A DNA stretch of 64,000 nt from Branchiostoma lanceolatum (taxonomy: Eukaryota; Chordata; Leptocardii; Amphioxiformes; Branchiostomatidae): positions 22,685,142 to 22,749,141 of the forward strand of contig NC_089722.1 in NCBI RefSeq assembly GCF_035083965.1, read 5' to 3'. The notes beneath the pieces were generated by a model. It saw only the letters and a list, made by a program, of their open reading frames with translations. It searched no databases and had not been told where the DNA came from. Shown piece by piece: positions 62,527-64,000 of the stretch (position 1 is the first letter of the stretch; the number at the start of each line of letters is the position of its first letter). The position numbers and the translations under genes are program-made.

Positions 62527-62790
62527 ATGTTTACTGTATTTGCCTTTTAAGCCTTTCTAAAGAACAAAAATGCGCGAAAAGACAAAGTGTTGCTCACAAA
62601 ATTTAAAGCACTCCCAAGGACGTCCGTCCCCTGTACAGGAGCAGAGGCTGCACGTTCCATTTGCTGCGGCGACACCGTCCCGACAGGAGCACGACGGGGC
62701 GGCGACATCACGACGACACCGGGACGACTCTACCCGCGGCAGGGACACAACCGCCACCGACAGGACTGCTGTGATTTCACCAGATAACAT
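6575..62790 (-). CDS. Polycystin-1-like receptor-channel (PKD1L family), 36 exons, about 2,306 aa
   Basis: Exons, high to low coordinate: 62598-62790, 61983-62378, 61249-61375, 60565-60649, 59327-59473, 57913-58153, 55443-55668, 54909-55104, 54465-54669, 54002-54144, 53354-53461, 50228-50404, 49150-49275, 48836-48947, 48481-48566, 48171-48290, 47633-47782, 46864-47076, 46421-46715, 45840-45970, 45288-45506, 44541-44648, 43858-44036, 43459-43524, 42884-42991, 12436-12649, 11582-11966, 11054-11241, 10639-10710, 10048-10146, 9664-9891, 9132-9300, 8893-8990, 8342-8522, 7620-7958, 6575-7365. All phases match and the sum (6,921 nt) is divisible by three with no internal stop. Domain order is Cys-rich start, C-type lectin, REJ-like, GPS, TM1, PLAT, membrane helices, polycystin channel. 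PKD1L1/2/3 and PKDREJ are the known relatives; lectin plus REJ plus GPS plus PLAT fits PKD1L2-like best. Intron 25 carries a 30-kb transposon. Confidence 0.85.
8085..8260. repeat. Degenerate copy of the TACTGTAAATGCAG MITE family
   Basis: Contains CGGTGGTTTAATGTTCGCGG and ACCGCGAATTTAAAAACC, the internal signature of this family, between PKD1L exons 34 and 35. Confidence 0.6.
8342..9300 (-). CDS. PKD1L exons 32-34: extracellular polycystin (TOP-type) domain
   Basis: Exons 9132-9300, 8893-8990 and 8342-8522. VKDIESFWSWVEDDLIP and EWYNGQ match the polycystin extracellular domain start; LRPLCTVGFSK follows. Exon 34 has a Ser/Thr/Pro-rich insert (about 35 residues) before the conserved TPWKYNFASLID. 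The insert is longer than in typical family members and could be O-glycosylated. Confidence 0.9.
9664..12649 (-). CDS. PKD1L exons 26-31: central membrane helices and cytoplasmic loop
   Basis: Exons 12436-12649, 11582-11966, 11054-11241, 10639-10710, 10048-10146 and 9664-9891. Landmarks: HIWFSVKGRP..SPFTRVQRLSCCLALL (TM2), LIIGIQSALIILPVNLLIVFLFR (TM3), a long polar loop rich in K, P and D, then FVTAFFTVLYTLSFG and QPVKLVLVAVLFALF (TM4-5), an acidic linker, and VLEVIVFGLLVTVIMLTAYQ (TM6). These are strong polycystin-1-like signatures. The small exon 29 (10639-10710, 24 codons) lies next to a MITE. Confidence 0.92.
10420..10595. mobile_element. MITE of about 176 bp between PKD1L exons 29 and 30
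   Basis: GGATATTTGAATTTTTTTTCACAACCA at the left and TGGTTGTGAAAAAAAAGTCCAAATATCC at the right are inverted ends. The interior includes CTGACGTTTCGATGTCTATCAGACACCC. A TSD was not clear. Confidence 0.7.
10799..10862. repeat. Copy of the GC-rich 'AAGCATTA' repeat in PKD1L intron 28
   Basis: CCCGTAAACTCACCGGCGGGGCC then CCTTGGTTTCCAGTTGTGACC is closely related to 57722-57793. It could mimic an exon (it has a GT donor-like CCG|GTGAG on the minus strand) but is repeat-derived. Confidence 0.65.
12805..12811. repeat. Left copy of 7-bp target site duplication
   Basis: TCTTAGA directly abuts the left TIR. The same heptamer abuts the right TIR at 42800-42806. The heptamer is nearly palindromic (TCTWAGA), which explains why the TIR seems to extend three bases further with one mismatch. 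Confidence 0.85.
12812..12995 (+). repeat. Left terminal inverted repeat of the KDZ element (184 bp)
   Basis: Begins CACCCGATCCTGACATGC and ends CACGGGAACGG. The reverse complement is at 42616-42799 with no mismatch. It contains internal short repeats (GTCGACAAG/GTCGATAAG, TGCTTAGCTGA/TGCTTAGCGA and a GTCGACTAAGC), which are candidate transposase-binding sites. Homology with the right end stops sharply at 12996. Confidence 0.95.
13694..14079. mobile_element. Foldback MITE (386 bp) with 9-bp TSD, nested in the KDZ element
   Basis: Arms of about 46 bp at 13694-13742 and 14031-14079 are inverted copies (CCTCCTGTGCAGGCCTCCTA...). A second inverted pair lies inside it (ATTATGCCGGCAAGGGAGTT near 13892 and its complement near 14000) with G- and C-runs. 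AGTTATTAC flanks both ends (13685-13693 and 14080-14088). A 9-bp duplication with long foldback arms fits Mutator-like non-autonomous elements. No coding content. Confidence 0.85.
14330..15605. repeat. Diverged inverted arms (about 180 bp each) around a nested element
   Basis: 14330-14510 and 15425-15605 are inverted, diverged copies sharing GAGGAAAAACTGGGTCAATG, CATGCATGG and GTTTACC blocks. They likely mark the two ends of an older DNA transposon within the KDZ element, now split by a younger insertion. Confidence 0.6.
14887..15284. mobile_element. MITE of about 398 bp with TIR GGGGTGGATACC
   Basis: GGGGTGGATACCGGTTT at 14887 and AAACTGGTATCCACCCC ending at 15282 are inverted ends. CTCGGTTCTA occurs on both sides (14877-14886 and 15285-15294), the likely target duplication. 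The interior has a palindromic run of GGTCCAAGT/ACTTGGACC units at about 14913-14975. Confidence 0.75.
15715..15852. repeat. MITE family copy ('TACTGTAAATGCAGAAATG...' ends)
   Basis: The 3' end 'CACATTTCTGCATTTACAGTA' and 'GTGGTTTAAGTTCACCG' match copies at 8085-8260, 36236-36450 and 60405-60476. Orientation is deduced from the shared terminal motif. Confidence 0.65.
15860..18480. other. Noncoding repeat-derived stretch left of the cargo gene
   Basis: Two TCTGCTTGGAGA motifs at 16520 and 16591 sit in opposite orientation to the MITE ends elsewhere. A dispersed repeat (GACAGTGGAAGACGAATGATCC) lies at about 16878-16990 and recurs at 50115-50222. A SINE fragment follows at 17683. No supportable exon. 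Confidence 0.45.
17683..17805 (+). repeat. SINE family A, 5' part
   Basis: GTGTGGTGCAACAGCAGAGCG and GGTCCCGAGTTCGAATCC match the copy at 41-390 closely, then CTTGTGCCCTTGGGAAAGGCAC. Truncated in the body. Inside the KDZ element. Confidence 0.8.
18509..18750 (-). CDS. Cargo gene exon 9: C-terminal chromodomain
   Basis: EIYNVECFLEKRKLRYKG is followed by VEFLVKWSGFDRSTWETRKR and LVEDLGRATVNSLEKG. This is the chromodomain consensus: Y-V-E strand, LVKWKG strand, TWEP (here TWET) and the C-terminal helix. Of the aromatic-cage positions, Y (EIYNVE), W (VKWSG) and W (STWET) are present, so binding of a methyl-lysine is possible. Stop TAA at 18509-18511. Confidence 0.88.
18509..23913 (-). CDS. Transposon-borne homeodomain-like / HMG-box-like / chromodomain protein, 9 exons, about 439 aa
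   Basis: Exons: 23855-23913, 22635-22776, 22117-22252, about 21305-21462, 20821-20980, 20360-20425, 19544-19708, 19081-19272, 18509-18750. Start ATG 23911-23913 opens MDSAENTMDGPPPKAKKKSR, a basic nuclear-type leader. Order of regions: homeodomain-like (about 20-80), HMG-box-like (about 100-140), a middle segment, a possible GTF2I-like repeat (about 220-295), a Pro/Thr/Ala/Glu-rich linker, and a chromodomain (about 373-425) ending 14 residues from the stop. Phases agree everywhere except the donor of exon 4, which must be phase 0 but has no strong GT there (a weak GTCACT at about 21333-21338 is the best). It lies wholly inside the KDZ element and on the same strand as the transposase. Likely role is nuclear DNA or chromatin binding; whether it serves the transposon is inferred. 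Function otherwise unknown. Confidence 0.75.
19544..20980 (-). CDS. Cargo gene exons 5-7: middle region with possible GTF2I-like repeat
   Basis: Exon 5 (20821-20980): MTSLNEAGCDLLLLGYHHQS. Exon 6 (20360-20425): MLVEKAIELLNQKW. Exon 7 (19544-19708): LVKVEGLPEGFILKKPGKL then MDQLKQLLACKDKILVKG. The last two resemble the GTF2I repeat layout, a helix LxxxxxELxNxKY followed by VxVEGLPEGIxxRxPS and a final LxxIL helix. The middle of that repeat is shorter here. I treat this as a hypothesis, not a firm domain call. Confidence 0.55.
19955..20060 (+). repeat. Degenerate SINE family B-like fragment
   Basis: GGAGGTCCCGTGTTTGAGGA (box B-like), then CACACTTGTCAAAAAGTGTAGGGG and GGTGTGGTTAACC resemble the family B head and body. 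Weak similarity, in an intron of the cargo gene. Confidence 0.4.
21305..21462 (-). CDS. Cargo gene exon 4: HMG-box-like continuation
   Basis: Reads GQFVTGDAGSAWTNLSSDEK then SDFNRKAKIEELEP. The W..LS..EK..F...A pattern is the HMG-box helix 2 signature. The acceptor is clear (AAAACAG before 21462). The 3' boundary is not: the following exon needs phase 0, and no strong donor in that phase lies before the in-frame stop. The given end is where sequence homology with the next exon seems natural. Confidence 0.6.
22117..22776 (-). CDS. Cargo gene exons 2-3: divergent homeodomain-like region and start of HMG-like box
   Basis: Exon 2 (22635-22776) gives RTDLTPFKAILEDLWRRGM and IEEAVSKTNLGEGIIE; exon 3 (22117-22252) continues RWIRNRRQKAVR. 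The three-helix spacing and the WIxNRRxK recognition-helix motif match the homeodomain superfamily (normal form WFxNRRxK). The intron falls at the turn before the recognition helix. Exon 3 then has a basic stretch (PYRRRNAFLPKKK) and SGYDVFRRDFF, which resembles helix 1 of an HMG box. Confidence 0.75.
23602..23777. mobile_element. MITE in intron 1 of the cargo gene
   Basis: Inverted ends AATTATCTCCAAGCAGATCTAC... and ...GTTCTGCTTTGAGATAATTT enclose an inner inverted pair CACGGGGCGCGAAAATC. The centre repeats CAGCTTCTCTGGCT four times. It shares the TCTCCAAGCAGA end motif with the element at 630-787. Confidence 0.75.
24060..25335. other. Noncoding stretch upstream of the cargo gene start
   Basis: Contains the presumed promoter and 5' UTR of the cargo gene (near 23914-24130), a G-rich run at about 24388-24398 and no supportable exon. 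ORFs seen at 24134-24493 lack family features and splice context. Confidence 0.4.
25340..26507. repeat. Tandem satellite: 146-bp unit, about eight copies
   Basis: CAATGTCC(C/G/A)ATATTCTTCAGACC recurs every 146 bp at about 25340, 25486, 25632, 25778, 25924, 26070, 26216 and 26362. Copies differ by a few bases and the last degrades at about 26465. The unit is open in one minus frame, giving a repeated 48-residue peptide, but that is a by-product of the period. It lies between the cargo gene and the transposase gene. Confidence 0.95.
26705..27640. repeat. Diverged direct repeat, two units of about 340 bp
   Basis: 26705-27040 and 27285-27640 share, in order, AATGACNATCGATNAATGA, AATAGATGAGNATAT, GGAAAGC and CCTCGCTTTG(A/C)GCG. 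The units are old and diverged. No coding content. Confidence 0.6.
27695..27718 (+). repeat. Short interstitial telomere-like repeat
   Basis: Four TTAGGG-type units in a row (one variant CTAGGG). Inside the KDZ element. Confidence 0.8.
27890..28290. repeat. Diverged direct repeat, two units of about 170 bp
   Basis: 27890-28065 and 28118-28290 share CATCAATAATGATNNACAAAA, TTAGNACAGCACTTG-like and GGTGACAGAACTG(C/A)AGAA-like blocks. Together with the neighbouring repeats this makes 25.3-28.3 kb a repeat-dense zone. Confidence 0.55.
28300..30170. other. Unassigned stretch downstream of the transposase gene
   Basis: No recognisable gene. A plus-strand open stretch at about 28628-28859 could be read as an exon, but it matches no family I know and neighbours do not extend it. 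A solo TACTCTCCAAGCAGAGG MITE-end motif lies at about 29025-29041. A (TA)n run lies at about 29996-30010. Confidence 0.35.
30175..33355 (-). CDS. KDZ transposase exons 10-16: helical C-terminal region with acidic tail
   Basis: Seven exons encode charged helical sequence (QNYDKAEKTYKLASDEL, WRKNEIDLIKQWKRG, KLVLTERKHKISRWKEDHDD) typical of the region after the KDZ catalytic Glu. The last exon (30175-30567) ends in SLDSEYDEEEDDDESEGEDD, a strongly acidic tail. Its function is unknown to me. Confidence 0.8.
30175..41409 (-). CDS. KDZ transposase, 16 exons, 897 aa, apparently intact
   Basis: Exons: 40924-41409, 39653-39770, 39159-39376, 38505-38636, 37575-37742, 37031-37167, 34758-34872, 34120-34203, 33628-33808, 33266-33355, 32797-32874, 32621-32681, 32355-32417, 31267-31451, 30904-31088, 30175-30567. 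All phases agree; total 2,694 nt, no internal stop. N-terminus: Arg/Lys-rich (likely nuclear), then a CxC-type cysteine cluster at residues about 115-145 ending HYPEQWH. Core: CEHEADACTLLRFGLWAATADRP is the usual lead-in; candidate DDE residues are D328 (MIVSLDANFGLVRK), D448 (LHVMYDIAC) and E503 (GFGLTDGECVERLW). PIFHCYGHKSSCQ lies just before the last. The C-terminus is helical and very acidic. Start is the first ATG after a good acceptor (TTTGACAG at about 41416). The final TAA overlaps a GTAAGT, so a further exon cannot be excluded. Confidence 0.9.
33628..37742 (-). CDS. KDZ transposase exons 5-9: catalytic core
   Basis: Exon 5 (37575-37742) supplies the first Asp, exon 6 (37031-37167) TGVFGAVCRHSMPVKFLD, exon 7 (34758-34872) YDIAC with the second Asp, exon 8 (34120-34203) PIFHCYGHKSSCQ, exon 9 (33628-33808) the DGE..ERLW motif with the catalytic Glu. 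The intron between exons 6 and 7 (2.1 kb) has received a Tc1/mariner relic and a MITE without harming the exons. The exon 6 donor (GTTTGA) is weaker than the others. Confidence 0.88.
35740..36180 (+). pseudogene. Tc1/mariner-type transposase relic
   Basis: Frameshifted plus-strand sequence still shows GGSVMLWGSI (family: WGxF/GGSVMVWG) and a SPDLNMIDHL block (family: SPDLNPIEHLWD). Stops and frame breaks make it non-functional. It sits in the intron between KDZ transposase exons 6 and 7. Confidence 0.7.
36236..36450. mobile_element. Best-preserved copy of the TACTGTAA...TTACAGTA MITE family
   Basis: Begins ACTGTAATTGCATTTAAGTTCGCG and ends GCGAACATTTCTGCTTTTACAGT, a TIR of about 25 bp with mismatches. 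The interior repeats GGTGGTTTTAAGTTCGC. In the intron between transposase exons 6 and 7. Confidence 0.75.
40344..40910. mobile_element. MITE-like element (about 567 bp) in transposase intron 1
   Basis: Ends TTAGGCCCACTTTACACCAAG and AATATAAAGTGGGCCTAA are inverted, with a second shared block TTTTTCGTGACAG/CTGTCGTGAAAAA. Its right end lies 8 bp from the GTATGT donor of transposase exon 1. Confidence 0.65.
40924..41409 (-). CDS. KDZ transposase exon 1: basic N-terminus and CxC cysteine cluster
   Basis: Encodes 162 residues. An Arg-rich patch (RPRIRRRIQ) is followed by a Pro/Ser/Asp-rich linker. Then come CYICSFCG, CCPIKCNDCG and YCTDCC, closing with HLSPAHYPEQWH. This is the zinc-chelating cluster and following His/Trp motif that precede the catalytic domain in animal KDZ proteins. 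Donor GTATGT at 40918-40923; a MITE ends about 13 bp downstream of it. Confidence 0.88.
41467..41790 (+). repeat. tRNA-derived SINE, family B
   Basis: CGTGGTGTAGAGGTCTGCGC (box A-like) and GGTTCAAATTC (box B-like) head, then a body with GTAAAAGAACCCAACACACTT and GAGAAGAGTAGGGGTGACCC. Reverse-oriented copies occur at 43590-43760 and 63105-63250. It sits directly upstream of the transposase start exon. Confidence 0.8.
42616..42799 (-). repeat. Right terminal inverted repeat of the KDZ element (184 bp)
   Basis: Exact reverse complement of 12812-12995. It lies upstream of the transposase gene, so it may also carry that gene's promoter. A possible donor site at 42524-42525 (GTAAATAC on the minus strand) just inside the TIR would fit a noncoding first exon. 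Confidence 0.95.
42800..42806. repeat. Right copy of 7-bp target site duplication
   Basis: TCTTAGA in the same orientation as the left copy, immediately after the right TIR. Confidence 0.85.
42884..44648 (-). CDS. PKD1L exons 22-25: intracellular PLAT/LH2 domain
   Basis: Exons 44541-44648, 43858-44036, 43459-43524 and 42884-42991. The motifs run in the expected PLAT order: YVITVYTG..GNAGTTAE, ITLVLYG, VSTEEPLGVLTHMRVWHNNAG, SWYLSQIVVVN, FFLCNRWFAVDEDDGKIERAIP. This is the beta-sandwich that links TM1 and TM2 and binds lipid or protein partners in polycystin-1 family members. A reversed SINE sits in the intron at 43590-43760. Exon 25 is followed by the transposon-bearing intron. Confidence 0.93.
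43590..43760 (-). repeat. SINE family B, reversed partial copy
   Basis: CTCTTCTCAATAAGTGTGTT then GGGTTCTTTTACGTGCAGAGG is the complement of the family B body. In the intron between PLAT exons 23 and 24. Confidence 0.8.
45288..45506 (-). CDS. PKD1L exon 21: GPS autoproteolysis site and first transmembrane helix
   Basis: The exon contains HCQCDHLTKFAGFV, matching the GPS consensus CxCxHLT with predicted cleavage between L and T. Together with the preceding W...GC in exon 20 it provides the two conserved cysteine pairs. The helix AGLILVLTVFASYLMGIVWA follows and is the first membrane segment of polycystin-1-like proteins. Donor is GTCAGA, slightly unusual. Residues about 1160-1232 of the model. 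Confidence 0.92.
45530..45812. repeat. Tandem repeat of about 110 bp, roughly 2.5 copies, in PKD1L intron 20
   Basis: CATNATAACGACCTGTTTNTGAG.NATATGGTNNACGGTACAA recurs three times with ATGCACATTCAT.TACA.ATA between. Confidence 0.75.
45840..50404 (-). CDS. PKD1L exons 12-20: GAIN-like stalk before the GPS
   Basis: Exons 50228-50404, 49150-49275, 48836-48947, 48481-48566, 48171-48290, 47633-47782, 46864-47076, 46421-46715 and 45840-45970 keep frame. Exon 12 needs the acceptor at 50405 (TTTTAG then ATCACAGCC); the more obvious acceptor 7 bp downstream would break the frame with exon 11. The region is helical first (AEAFMSSVTVAAVAASLA) then beta-rich with N-glycosylation sequons (NNTL, NSTL, NETS, NKTD). 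It ends in LWQRDGCR, the usual run-in to a GPS. Fold assignment to GAIN is inferred from position in the family. Confidence 0.75.
46085..46124. repeat. (GA)n microsatellite
   Basis: About 20 GA units in PKD1L intron 19. Confidence 0.95.
49519..49905. repeat. 7-bp satellite (ATATCAT)n with a (GTATCAT)n block
   Basis: About 55 units of ATATCAT or GTATCAT, the G variant clustered at 49545-49610. All three plus frames stay open and encode YIIYHIS-like repeats, an effect of the 7-bp period. In PKD1L intron 12. Confidence 0.95.
50115..50222 (+). repeat. Dispersed repeat fragment abutting the PKD1L exon 12 donor
   Basis: GACAGTGGAAGACGAATGATCCC..GAGAGTAGTTTTCTTT..GGATGGAAT matches 16878-16990 and stops at the first bases of the exon 12 donor (GTACAT at 50222-50227 on the minus strand). 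Confidence 0.65.
50787..52972. mobile_element. Non-autonomous DNA transposon, about 2.2 kb, in PKD1L intron 11
   Basis: Left TAACGGGAGTCGCCCAAACATAGGACG and the right end ...CGTCCTAAGGTAGGGCAACCCCCGTTA are imperfect inverted ends. Flanks TATTTGCT (50779-50786) and TGTTTGCT (52973-52980) match at 7 of 8 positions, consistent with an 8-bp TSD. No transposase is visible inside. A second element is nested within it. Confidence 0.65.
51725..52803. mobile_element. Nested TIR element with ends CGTTGGGTAACCTAAATTCG
   Basis: The 20-bp end at about 51725 recurs inverted at about 52784-52803, and a GGGATTTTTC motif follows on both sides. The interior is about 1 kb without convincing coding sequence. 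Confidence 0.6.
53354..55668 (-). CDS. PKD1L exons 7-11: REJ-type (receptor for egg jelly) region
   Basis: Exons 55443-55668, 54909-55104, 54465-54669, 54002-54144 and 53354-53461. Readable blocks: SGNLSACEALLGDQ, YTYINIHTVDVSGYGEY, CSANCNPNLL, YTWTLEEAPVDFPGLDW, VPGNYTIRTTTY, FCIVCEEFYDELG, IVVNAYSGWVFYTP. The YTW, CxxxC and FxIxCxE patterns recur in REJ modules of PKD1, PKDREJ and sea urchin suREJ proteins. Phases agree across all five. The intron between exons 10 and 11 is filled by a 6-bp satellite. Two SINE copies flank exon 7. Confidence 0.8.
53506..53882. repeat. 6-bp satellite (CTAGAC)n with a higher-order unit
   Basis: About 63 units of the hexamer in the intron between PKD1L exons 10 and 11. 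The variant block ACTTAGACCTAAACCTAGACCA recurs twice, about 145 bp apart, showing a higher-order duplication. It reads as (Arg-Pro)n on plus and (Gly-Leu)n on minus. Confidence 0.95.
55117..55425 (-). repeat. SINE family A, reversed copy between PKD1L exons 7 and 8
   Basis: Read on the minus strand it has a degenerate tRNA-like head, the CCCATTGGGAAAGGCAC body and the GCTGCCATTGCACGTGTAATTTCTGACC tail. It begins 12 bp from the exon 8 acceptor and ends about 18 bp from the exon 7 donor, so it fills the whole intron. Confidence 0.8.
55719..55772 (+). repeat. SINE family A tail fragment upstream of PKD1L exon 7
   Basis: GGCACTGGCTGCCATTGCACGG then TAATTTCTGAACAATAAACC matches the tail of the family and is an inverted copy of 55120-55172. 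Confidence 0.75.
55910..56275. repeat. GC-rich dispersed repeat block
   Basis: Dense GGGGTCCC/CCGGGG-like short repeats and imperfect palindromes, compositionally unlike the AT-rich intron around it. Resembles the block at 57415-57795 in style and content (GGTCACGGCG, GCAGGGTGCCCCG). Confidence 0.55.
56420..57080 (+). pseudogene. Non-LTR retrotransposon reverse transcriptase relic (CR1/Jockey/L2-like C-terminal part)
   Basis: Fragments: LFGDDTNH (degenerate YADD-type region), a GVIVDEKLN-like segment, then YIPYCNIVWGCAYRTILHPL followed by LQKKFTRIATAS. That order (F.DD, GV..D..L.., Y..VWG......L..LQKR..R) is the C-terminal half of CR1/Jockey-type RT proteins. Several stops. Lies in the PKD1L intron between exons 6 and 7. 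Confidence 0.7.
57415..57795. repeat. GC-rich dispersed repeat block with internal 75-bp direct repeat
   Basis: GGGGCC(C/T)...TCCAATTG(C/G)GACCTAAGCATTA occurs twice (about 57640-57677 and 57755-57793), with GTCTGCCCGTGAA units between. A related piece is at 10799-10862 (GGTTTCCAGTTGTGACCGAAGCATTA). Confidence 0.65.
57913..61375 (-). CDS. PKD1L exons 3-6: ectodomain between lectin and REJ region
   Basis: Exons 61249-61375, 60565-60649, 59327-59473 and 57913-58153 join in frame. They encode Cys-containing beta-type sequence (AAVQCETLHATGCSL, VHQCGNISLLP, VSVRWTVRGND, WLEVVPFPIVA, YHDPDCQVPSD, YAWSCEAVSYPNPP). The last exon shows the AWSCE pattern typical of the start of REJ modules in polycystin-1 family proteins. 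I cannot name a domain for the first three exons. The exon 3 acceptor (near 61376) has a weak pyrimidine tract and is the least certain boundary. Confidence 0.7.
60405..60476. repeat. Fragment of the same MITE family
   Basis: CGCGAAAACCGCGAACATAAAACC followed by the terminal ATTTCTGCATTTACAGTA. Lies about 90 bp downstream of the PKD1L exon 4 donor. Confidence 0.65.
61983..62378 (-). CDS. PKD1L exon 2: complete C-type lectin-like domain
   Basis: One exon holds the whole domain. It opens with CPVADYVLFNGACYKSF, has a second Cys in ARQTCEANGG, the WLGLTD motif, a W..D...WYPGEP block, GGCVGY and a closing CSWIRGFICQQ. These are the hallmarks of a long-form C-type lectin fold with its conserved disulphide cysteines. 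The carbohydrate-binding EPN/QPD triplet is replaced by EPA, so classic Ca-dependent sugar binding is uncertain. Polypyrimidine acceptor (T9-rich) at about 62379-62395. Extracellular by position. Confidence 0.92.
62463..62524. repeat. (GT)n microsatellite
   Basis: About 30 GT units between PKD1L exons 1 and 2. Confidence 0.95.
62598..62790 (-). CDS. PKD1L exon 1: start codon, signal-like segment, Cys-rich region
   Basis: ATG at 62790 opens MLSGEITAVLSVAVVSLP, a short hydrophobic stretch that could be a signal peptide but has an acidic residue early, so it is weak. A Cys-rich part follows (CSCRDG, then CSLCSC). The exon ends at a GTGAGC donor with one spare nucleotide, which matches the phase of the lectin exon. 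An upstream noncoding or coding exon beyond 62790 cannot be excluded. Confidence 0.6.
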
Positions 62791-62799
62791 TGGTTAAAA

Positions 62800-64000
62800 T
62801 AAAAGGTGAAGCGGTCGAACTGAGGACGAAGAATGACGCTTTTTCGTTAAAAGCAATTAATGCGAAGCATAGAATGATAAAGTTCCATGTTTATAATTTA
62901 CATACTTCATAAGAATTTTGCTTACCTACGGTATATCTTATATCACTTTCTTTGTTTGGCTTTGCTTTCAGTATTTGTTTGACTGTATCTGTTTGTATTT
63001 TGTTATATTCTTTGTTTCGATGACGACACTAACATAAGCAACGAGCTAGTATGCCATCATCAAGTCCTGTAATTGAATGTCATTTAGTTAAAAAAATAAA
63101 TCTACGCGAAGCAGCTACGCTACGGCTCGCGTATGTTTGGGCAAGCACACCCGGTCACCCCTACTCTTCTATATATGTGTGTTGGGTTCTTTTACGTGCA
63201 GATGTTCGACGCCCGAAAGCTCCCTCATCATACCCTAGGCCGCCGGCTCCCCCCCCCCCCCATTGTTACTTTGTTACTTTACCTGTCTCTGGGTATGTTG
63301 TACCTGTTGCTGCCCCTTGTTTATCTCCCCTACTGCATGTATATTATATATTATGTGAAATATCAGTTCAAAGTCGATAAAGGTTAGACATCCAGGTCAT
63401 AAGATACACCAAATAGCCCTCAAGCAACTGGATATAAAAGTAGTGGATGCTACTACTTGAGAAGTCTGACCGTTTACAAAATCATATATTATACAGTTTC
63501 TTGATTAACAGCTATTTGGTGTATGAGCTCAATACTAATGGATTTCTGTTGATCTGTACATATTATGTGATGTCCCTGCCCAAGTACTGTTTACTATGTT
63601 GGCCTTGGTATTATATATTTACTTATATATGTTTTCAACCTTCTTCATTTATTCGAGTAGATGGTCCCCGCCTTTATTTGGTCTATTCCACCGTATCACG
63701 CAGTACCAGTTTAATATCTCCAAGAAATGTTGCAAGACGTCCAAGAACATTTATGAAATGCATTTCAATTCCTCTTTTAAGAAAGACCGGTGTATTCTTA
63801 CATGTAAAATGTGAAAAACAAAACCACGTTCTTCGTCCTTGTGTTCGGGGTTCTTCGCATGTTGAATATGTACACGATTGAATCTTGTACACACAGATGA
63901 GTTAAACGTCTTTTTCCATGCAATATGTCTATGTGATCGCACAACAATGTATTTCTCTGGTGTATCTATAGTTCGTCATACTACACAAAAGACGTTTGTC
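62800..64000. other. Upstream region of PKD1L; no gene recognised
   Basis: Presumed promoter side of the PKD1L gene, a family B SINE fragment at 63105-63250 and AT-rich DNA. A 144-codon plus-strand ORF at 63447-63881 shows no family features and is not supported as a gene. Confidence 0.4.
63105..63250 (-). repeat. SINE family B, reversed partial copy
   Basis: CCCCTACTCTTCTATATATGTG then TGTTGGGTTCTTTTACGTGCAG, again the complement of the family B body, followed by a C-run. Upstream of the PKD1L start. Confidence 0.75.

Noticed and set aside
63447-63881. 144-codon plus ORF
   Set aside because: Low-complexity hydrophobic composition, no recognised motif, AT-rich context and a reversed SINE just upstream.

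Overview
This is a eukaryotic genomic window. Genes are split into short exons with GT-AG introns, intergenic DNA is rich in SINEs and MITE-like elements, and the protein families and repeats suggest a cephalochordate (amphioxus, Branchiostoma-like). The species call is an inference from gene content and style, not a database match.

Layout. (1) Positions 447-4550, plus strand: the last four exons of a STAND/NACHT-type protein (NPHP3/TTC41-like C-terminal region) whose 5' part lies outside the window. (2) Positions 62790 down to 6575, minus strand: one polycystin-1-like (PKD1L) gene. I reconstruct 36 exons that join in frame into about 2,306 residues: N-terminal Cys-rich segment, C-type lectin, REJ-type ectodomain, GPS site, first membrane helix, PLAT domain, further membrane helices, and polycystin channel. 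Genes 1 and 2 are convergent.

Main finding. The intron between PKD1L exon 25 (PLAT end, 42884-42991) and exon 26 (12436-12649) is 30,234 bp. Almost all of it is one mobile element, 12812-42799 (29,988 bp). It has perfectly identical 184-bp terminal inverted repeats (12812-12995 and 42616-42799) and a 7-bp target duplication TCTTAGA on both sides (12805-12811 and 42800-42806). Removing the element and one TSD leaves an intron of about 239 bp, normal for this gene. Inside, on the same strand as PKD1L, are two multi-exon genes. One is a 16-exon, 897-residue KDZ (Kyakuja-Dileera-Zisupton) transposase with CxC-type cysteine cluster and DDE-type motifs (41409-30175). The other is a 9-exon, about 439-residue protein (23913-18509) that combines a divergent homeodomain-like region, an HMG-box-like region, a possible GTF2I-like repeat and a C-terminal chromodomain. 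The element looks young and potentially autonomous, and the second gene looks like chromatin- or DNA-binding cargo or an accessory transposition factor.

The rest is repeats. Within the element are a nested foldback MITE with 9-bp TSD (13694-14079), a nested MITE (14887-15284), an eight-copy 146-bp satellite (25340-26507), a Tc1/mariner relic, and MITEs in transposase introns. In PKD1L introns are two SINE families, an RT relic, a 2.2-kb TIR element (50787-52972), a 7-bp satellite, a 6-bp satellite and simple repeats. No rRNA, CRISPR or credible functional tRNA genes were seen.
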